A stretch of DNA of 7,159 nucleotides from Methanomicrobiales archaeon (GTDB taxonomy: Archaea; Halobacteriota; Methanomicrobia; Methanomicrobiales; Methanoculleaceae), in the NCBI GenBank assembly GCA_012797575.1, contig JAAZOW010000185.1, forward strand, positions 1-7,159. The letters are read 5' to 3'. A program made the translations under genes and the position numbers. Each line of letters begins with the position of its first letter. Position 1 is the first letter of the stretch. Under the pieces are notes generated by a model that saw only the letters and a program-made list of their open reading frames with translations, was not told where the DNA came from and searched no databases. Below are positions 4,879 through 7,159 of this stretch, piece by piece.

Positions 4879-6378
4879 ATGATGCTCGAAGAGACTCTGC
4901 AACGGATATCAGAACAGGCACGGCGGAAGCGGATGACCCTGCCCGACAACAAGACCAAGATCGTCTGCACCATCGGACCGGCGTCAGACTCCCTGAGAGT
5001 ACTCACCGACCTGATCCGGGCCGGCATGAACGTCGCGCGACTCAACCTCTCCCACGGAACGTTTGATGAGCACCGAGAGAACATACGCAACATCAGGATG
5101 GCGGCGGAGGGTGTCGGGCTTCCGGTCACGATCCTGGTCGACCTCCCGGGCCCGAAGATCCGGCTCGGCGACCTTGCGAAGGAGCCTGTGGAACTCCAGA
5201 AAGGCGAGGTCATAACCCTCACCGCCGCCAAATCGTCGGACGACCCCTCCCGGATACCTGTCGACTTCGAGCAGTTCCCGGATCTGGTCTCAGAGGGGAG
5301 CACCATCTACATCAACGACGGATTCCTCCAGCTCAGGGCCGATACGATCACCGGGAAGGATGTCAGGGCGACGGTCATCGCCGGCGGCACGGTGCTCTCG
5401 CGCAAAGGTGTAAGCCTCGTGGGTGGAGGAGGGATCGTTGCGCTCAGTGCTGTGACCAACCGGGACCTTGAATGCATCGACTTCGGTCTTTCTGAGGGGA
5501 TCGATACATTCGGGATATCGTTCATCGAGCGGGCGGAGGATATCCGGCGGGCGCGGGAGCATGCAGCCCAGGCGGGAAAGACCATCCGGGTGATAGCGAA
5601 GATCGAGCGGCAGGAGGCGCTTGCAAACATAGATGAGATCCTCCGGGAGACCGACGGCGTGATGATCGCCCGGGGTGATCTTGGTGTCCAGACCCCGATC
5701 GAGGATGTCCCTGCGGTGCAGAAGCAGATCATCCAGATGGCAAACATCTTGGGCCGGCCGGTGATCACCGCGACGCAGATGCTTGTCTCGATGACCGATA
5801 ACATCCGGCCAACCCGGGCCGAGGTGACCGATGTCGCAAACGCCATCCTCGACGGGACTGATGCGGTCATGCTCTCTGAGGAGACATCCATCGGGAAGTA
5901 CCCGGTCGAGACGGTCGCCATGATGGCAAAGATCGCCCGCTCGATCGAGGGGAAGCGGTCAGCCCTCGGGCCCGGGCGTAGCCTCGTCGACTACTTCAGG
6001 AAGGGAAGAGGCAGGGAGGGGATTACCATCAACGATGTCGTCTCCTTAAACGTCATCGAGTCGATGGATGCGCTCAACATCAAGTACGTCCTGACGCCCA
6101 CCCGTTCCGGGAACACCTCCCGAAACATTTCAAGGTTCAAGCCTGACGCCTGGATCCTCGCGTTCACCAGGAACCCCTCCACCCTCGAGTTCCTGGCCTT
6201 CTCTTACGGGGTCCGGCCGTTCCTGATCCGGAGTGAGAAGGAGTACTGGCATGGGGCGATCATGGACCTGGTCCGGGACTTCGGGCTGATCAAGCCAGGG
6301 GAACGCGTTGTGCTGACGGAAGGGATATCTCCCGGGCGTGAGGGGACTGACTCGCTTATCATCCTGACGATGGAGTGA
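4879..6378 (+). CDS. pyk: Pyruvate kinase, predicted potassium-independent type
   Basis: This 499-residue cytoplasmic enzyme transfers phosphate from phosphoenolpyruvate to ADP, yielding pyruvate and ATP. Motifs appear in normal order: TKIVCTIGPAS, MNVARLNLSHG with substrate-binding R54, DLPGPKIRLG (88-97), catalytic-region K241 in IAKIE, metal-binding ARGDLG (264-269), T299 in ATQML, RPTRAEVTDVANA and MLSEETSIGKYP. A C-terminal regulatory-type domain with TRSGNTSRNISRF follows, with no extra phosphotransfer domain. At the positions equal to rabbit 113, 114, 117 and 120 it has Leu, Pro, Lys93 and Leu, the set of potassium-independent enzymes. The chosen start gives an 18-20 residue helical, basic extension before the conserved core; the ATG at 4933 would give the usual short N terminus but lacks a good ribosome site. 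In hydrogenotrophic methanogens carbon flow is largely gluconeogenic, so a role in regulated glycogen or PEP turnover is inferred. Confidence 0.95.
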   Translation: MMLEETLQRISEQARRKRMTLPDNKTKIVCTIGPASDSLRVLTDLIRAGMNVARLNLSHGTFDEHRENIRNIRMAAEGVGLPVTILVDLPGPKIRLGDLAKEPVELQKGEVITLTAAKSSDDPSRIPVDFEQFPDLVSEGSTIYINDGFLQLRADTITGKDVRATVIAGGTVLSRKGVSLVGGGGIVALSAVTNRDLECIDFGLSEGIDTFGISFIERAEDIRRAREHAAQAGKTIRVIAKIERQEALANIDEILRETDGVMIARGDLGVQTPIEDVPAVQKQIIQMANILGRPVITATQMLVSMTDNIRPTRAEVTDVANAILDGTDAVMLSEETSIGKYPVETVAMMAKIARSIEGKRSALGPGRSLVDYFRKGRGREGITINDVVSLNVIESMDALNIKYVLTPTRSGNTSRNISRFKPDAWILAFTRNPSTLEFLAFSYGVRPFLIRSEKEYWHGAIMDLVRDFGLIKPGERVVLTEGISPGREGTDSLIILTME

Positions 6379-6407
6379 GATCTCCTCTACCGTGCCGGGG
6401 ATACGTG

Positions 6408-6428
6408 CGGATCTCCGGCCTCGATCCG
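6408..6428. other. Small hairpin between convergent pyruvate kinase and membrane kinase genes
   Basis: CGGATC (6408-6413) pairs perfectly with GATCCG (6423-6428) around a nine-base loop, inside the 65-bp gap between two convergent genes. It could mark transcript ends on both strands, but no T-run accompanies it on either side. Chance is possible for a six-base stem. Confidence 0.2.
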
Positions 6429-6443
6429 TCAAGATGAGAGGGG

Positions 6444-6992
6444 TTAGAGGAGTAGCGTGAGGATGGTGCACGCCACGACCGGTATGATGAGGTTGTCGTC
6501 CACCGGGCTCAGGAGTTCGGCAAGCCCCGCGACCGTGGCGGTCACGAGGGCGGCCGGTGGGGGGACGAGGAGGCAGAGGGCGGCTGCCGTCGTCACGATG
6601 CCGATGAACGCGCCCTCGAGGGATTTGCGGTTATAGATCCGGGTCTTTCCAAACCGGATGCCAGCGATGGTTGCTACGCTGTCGAGGAACGAGAGGACCA
6701 CAAGCCCTGCGAAGACGACTTCTTTCTCGAAGAAGATGAGGCAGAAGAGGGCCCCGAGTGCAAAGAAGAGCGCGCCCTTGCCGGGGGCGGCGTCTCGCCG
6801 CTCCAGGGTCTCAAGGATCGGGGAGATGACCGGAATGGTGTAGCCCCGGGTGACGGCGTCAGAGAGGAGGAATCCCACGAAGAGCGCGAGCATGAGGATG
6901 GATATGGTGATGTCGCGGTTGAATGCAAGGACAAACCCTGCGATTCCAAGGCCGAATATGAGGTGGGTGACCTGCCGGAGCGACTCGTTCAT
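6444..6992 (-). CDS. Diacylglycerol/polyprenol kinase-family integral membrane protein
   Basis: This 182-residue membrane protein belongs to the dolichol kinase / phytol kinase / CTP-dependent diacylglycerol kinase group, whose members phosphorylate lipid alcohols with a nucleotide triphosphate. Signature blocks are present in order: an N-terminal LRQVTHLIFGL with His10, ERRDAAPGKGALFFALG (64-80), SFLDSVATIAGIRFGK (101-116) with Asp104, RKSLEG (122-127), and AGLAELLSPVDDNLIIP with Glu159 and D165-D166-N167. About six hydrophobic segments surround them. The substrate is uncertain: dolichol for N-glycan carriers, geranylgeraniol-type alcohols, or a phospholipid precursor are all possible, and related cytidylyltransferases share part of the fold. 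The ATG at 6992 is the first start after an in-frame stop, and it retains the conserved N-terminal motif. No Shine-Dalgarno site or TATA box is visible upstream. The end of an insertion element lies 26 bp away, so its transcription may depend on that element. Confidence 0.85.
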   Translation of the reverse strand: MNESLRQVTHLIFGLGIAGFVLAFNRDITISILMLALFVGFLLSDAVTRGYTIPVISPILETLERRDAAPGKGALFFALGALFCLIFFEKEVVFAGLVVLSFLDSVATIAGIRFGKTRIYNRKSLEGAFIGIVTTAAALCLLVPPPAALVTATVAGLAELLSPVDDNLIIPVVACTILTLLL

Positions 6993-7018
6993 TGTACCAG
7001 GAGTTTGGTGTGAGTACG

Positions 7019-7138
7019 GTGAACTACCCCGCGCTTGCGGGCGGGGCTTCCTGCTTCATTCTCCTCCCCATCGGGAGCGAGTCCACAGGCCCTTCGGCGC
7101 GTTCCACGCCTGATACCCCGACAAGATTTTGATCTTGC
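7019..7138 (-). ncRNA. Candidate omega-RNA (reRNA) overlapping the tnpB 3' end
   Basis: In characterised TnpB systems a guide RNA is made from the 3' end of tnpB through the element's right end. Read on the minus strand, this stretch holds four stem-loops in a row: 7122-7137 (six pairs, four-base loop), 7086-7112 (five pairs, open interior), 7064-7077 (five pairs, four-base loop) and the terminal 7021-7050 palindrome. The guide would be the flanking DNA just past the end, beginning CGTACTCACACCAAAC (7018 down to 7003). The 5' limit is a guess. The structures are seen directly; the RNA is inferred. Confidence 0.45.
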
Positions 7139-7159
7139 AGGGCGAACTTCTTGATATTG
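7024..7159 (-). CDS. tnpB: TnpB RNA-guided nuclease, C-terminal 44 codons only
   Basis: The minus-strand frame from 7158 to the TAG at 7024-7026 encodes NIKKFALQDQNLVG, a short variable stretch, then GRRMKQEAPPASAG. Asn-Ile at the start fits the segment just after the D-x-N-A-A motif of the third RuvC subdomain, and tails of the MKQEAP type ending inside the terminal hairpin are familiar from archaeal TnpB proteins. TnpB is an RNA-guided DNA nuclease that helps IS200/IS605 elements persist. The catalytic domain is outside the window, so its integrity cannot be judged. The frame is cut only by the window edge, and the visible tail has no internal stop. The call rests on the tail sequence together with the adjoining right-end palindrome. 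Confidence 0.7.
   Translation of the reverse strand, partial: NIKKFALQDQNLVGVSGVERAEGPVDSLPMGRRMKQEAPPASAG

Larger units (their letters stand above)
7019..7159 (-). mobile_element. Right end of an IS200/IS605-family (IS1341-like) element, partial
   Basis: The last 141 bases hold the C-terminal tail of tnpB on the minus strand, running into a terminal palindrome. That end reads GGGGTAGTTCAC on the minus strand, like right ends of archaeal IS1341-type elements. The imperfect palindrome spans 7021-7050, with CCCCGC (7027-7032) pairing with GCGGGG (7041-7046) and an outer GAA/TTC pair. The boundary near 7019 is approximate. Whether a tnpA transposase or only tnpB is present cannot be seen, because the rest of the element is outside the window. 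Confidence 0.7.

Noticed and set aside
5307..5921. A 204-codon minus-strand open frame inside pyruvate kinase.
   Set aside because: It mirrors the codon bias of the real gene and its product is low-complexity with no motif, while the plus strand is a well-conserved pyruvate kinase.
7027..7046. Simple rho-independent-like terminator from the GC-rich hairpin.
   Set aside because: It sits at the end of a TnpB reading frame, in the form typical of an IS200/IS605 right end, and no T-run follows on either strand.
1..7159. tRNA or rRNA genes, CRISPR arrays, and defence systems other than TnpB.
   Set aside because: No cloverleaf-like or ribosomal sequence, no spaced repeat array and no other defence-type domains were seen on either strand.

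Overview
The window reads as a stretch of a methanogenic archaeal chromosome, most likely a Methanomicrobiales member such as Methanoculleus or a relative. This is an inference from style and gene families, not a database match. The supporting signs are Shine-Dalgarno sites of the archaeal GGAGGTGA type, AT-rich TATA-like boxes about 30 bp upstream of genes that lack a Shine-Dalgarno site, a CbiMNQO cobalt transporter beside a cobyrinate amidase, and an archaeal-style diacylglycerol/polyprenol kinase-family membrane protein. The coding DNA is GC-rich and the only clearly AT-rich stretch is a divergent promoter.

Layout. (1) 102-566 (+): a secreted lipoprotein with a Thr/Pro-rich stalk and a cupredoxin-like domain in which every copper ligand appears replaced. 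(2) 598-1929 (-): a CbiA-family cobyrinate a,c-diamide synthase, convergent with the lipoprotein. (3) 1930-2063: an AT-rich divergent promoter holding two TATATCAAnTAA copies 20 bp apart and a small hairpin before the cbiM ribosome binding site. (4) 2064-4728 (+): cbiM-cbiN-cbiQ-cbiO, a complete ECF-type cobalt importer with two ATGA stop/start overlaps. (5) 4879-6378 (+): pyruvate kinase, with the residue signature of the potassium-independent branch. (6) 6444-6992 (-): a diacylglycerol/polyprenol kinase-family membrane protein, convergent with pyruvate kinase. (7) 7019-7159: the right end of an IS200/IS605 (IS1341-like) element. The last 44 codons of tnpB lie on the minus strand and run into the terminal hairpin; the rest lies outside the window.

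How it fits together. CbiMNQO brings Co2+ into the cell, and the divergent CbiA-family enzyme amidates a corrinoid (or Ni-tetrapyrrole) intermediate, so the shared promoter probably couples cobalt supply to corrinoid synthesis. The pyruvate kinase gene appears to be a separate unit. The most unexpected part is the right edge. The tnpB tail contains a chain of perfect small stem-loops, as expected for an overlapping omega-RNA (reRNA). The element ends only 26 bp before the start codon of the membrane kinase gene, so that gene has no visible promoter or Shine-Dalgarno site of its own.
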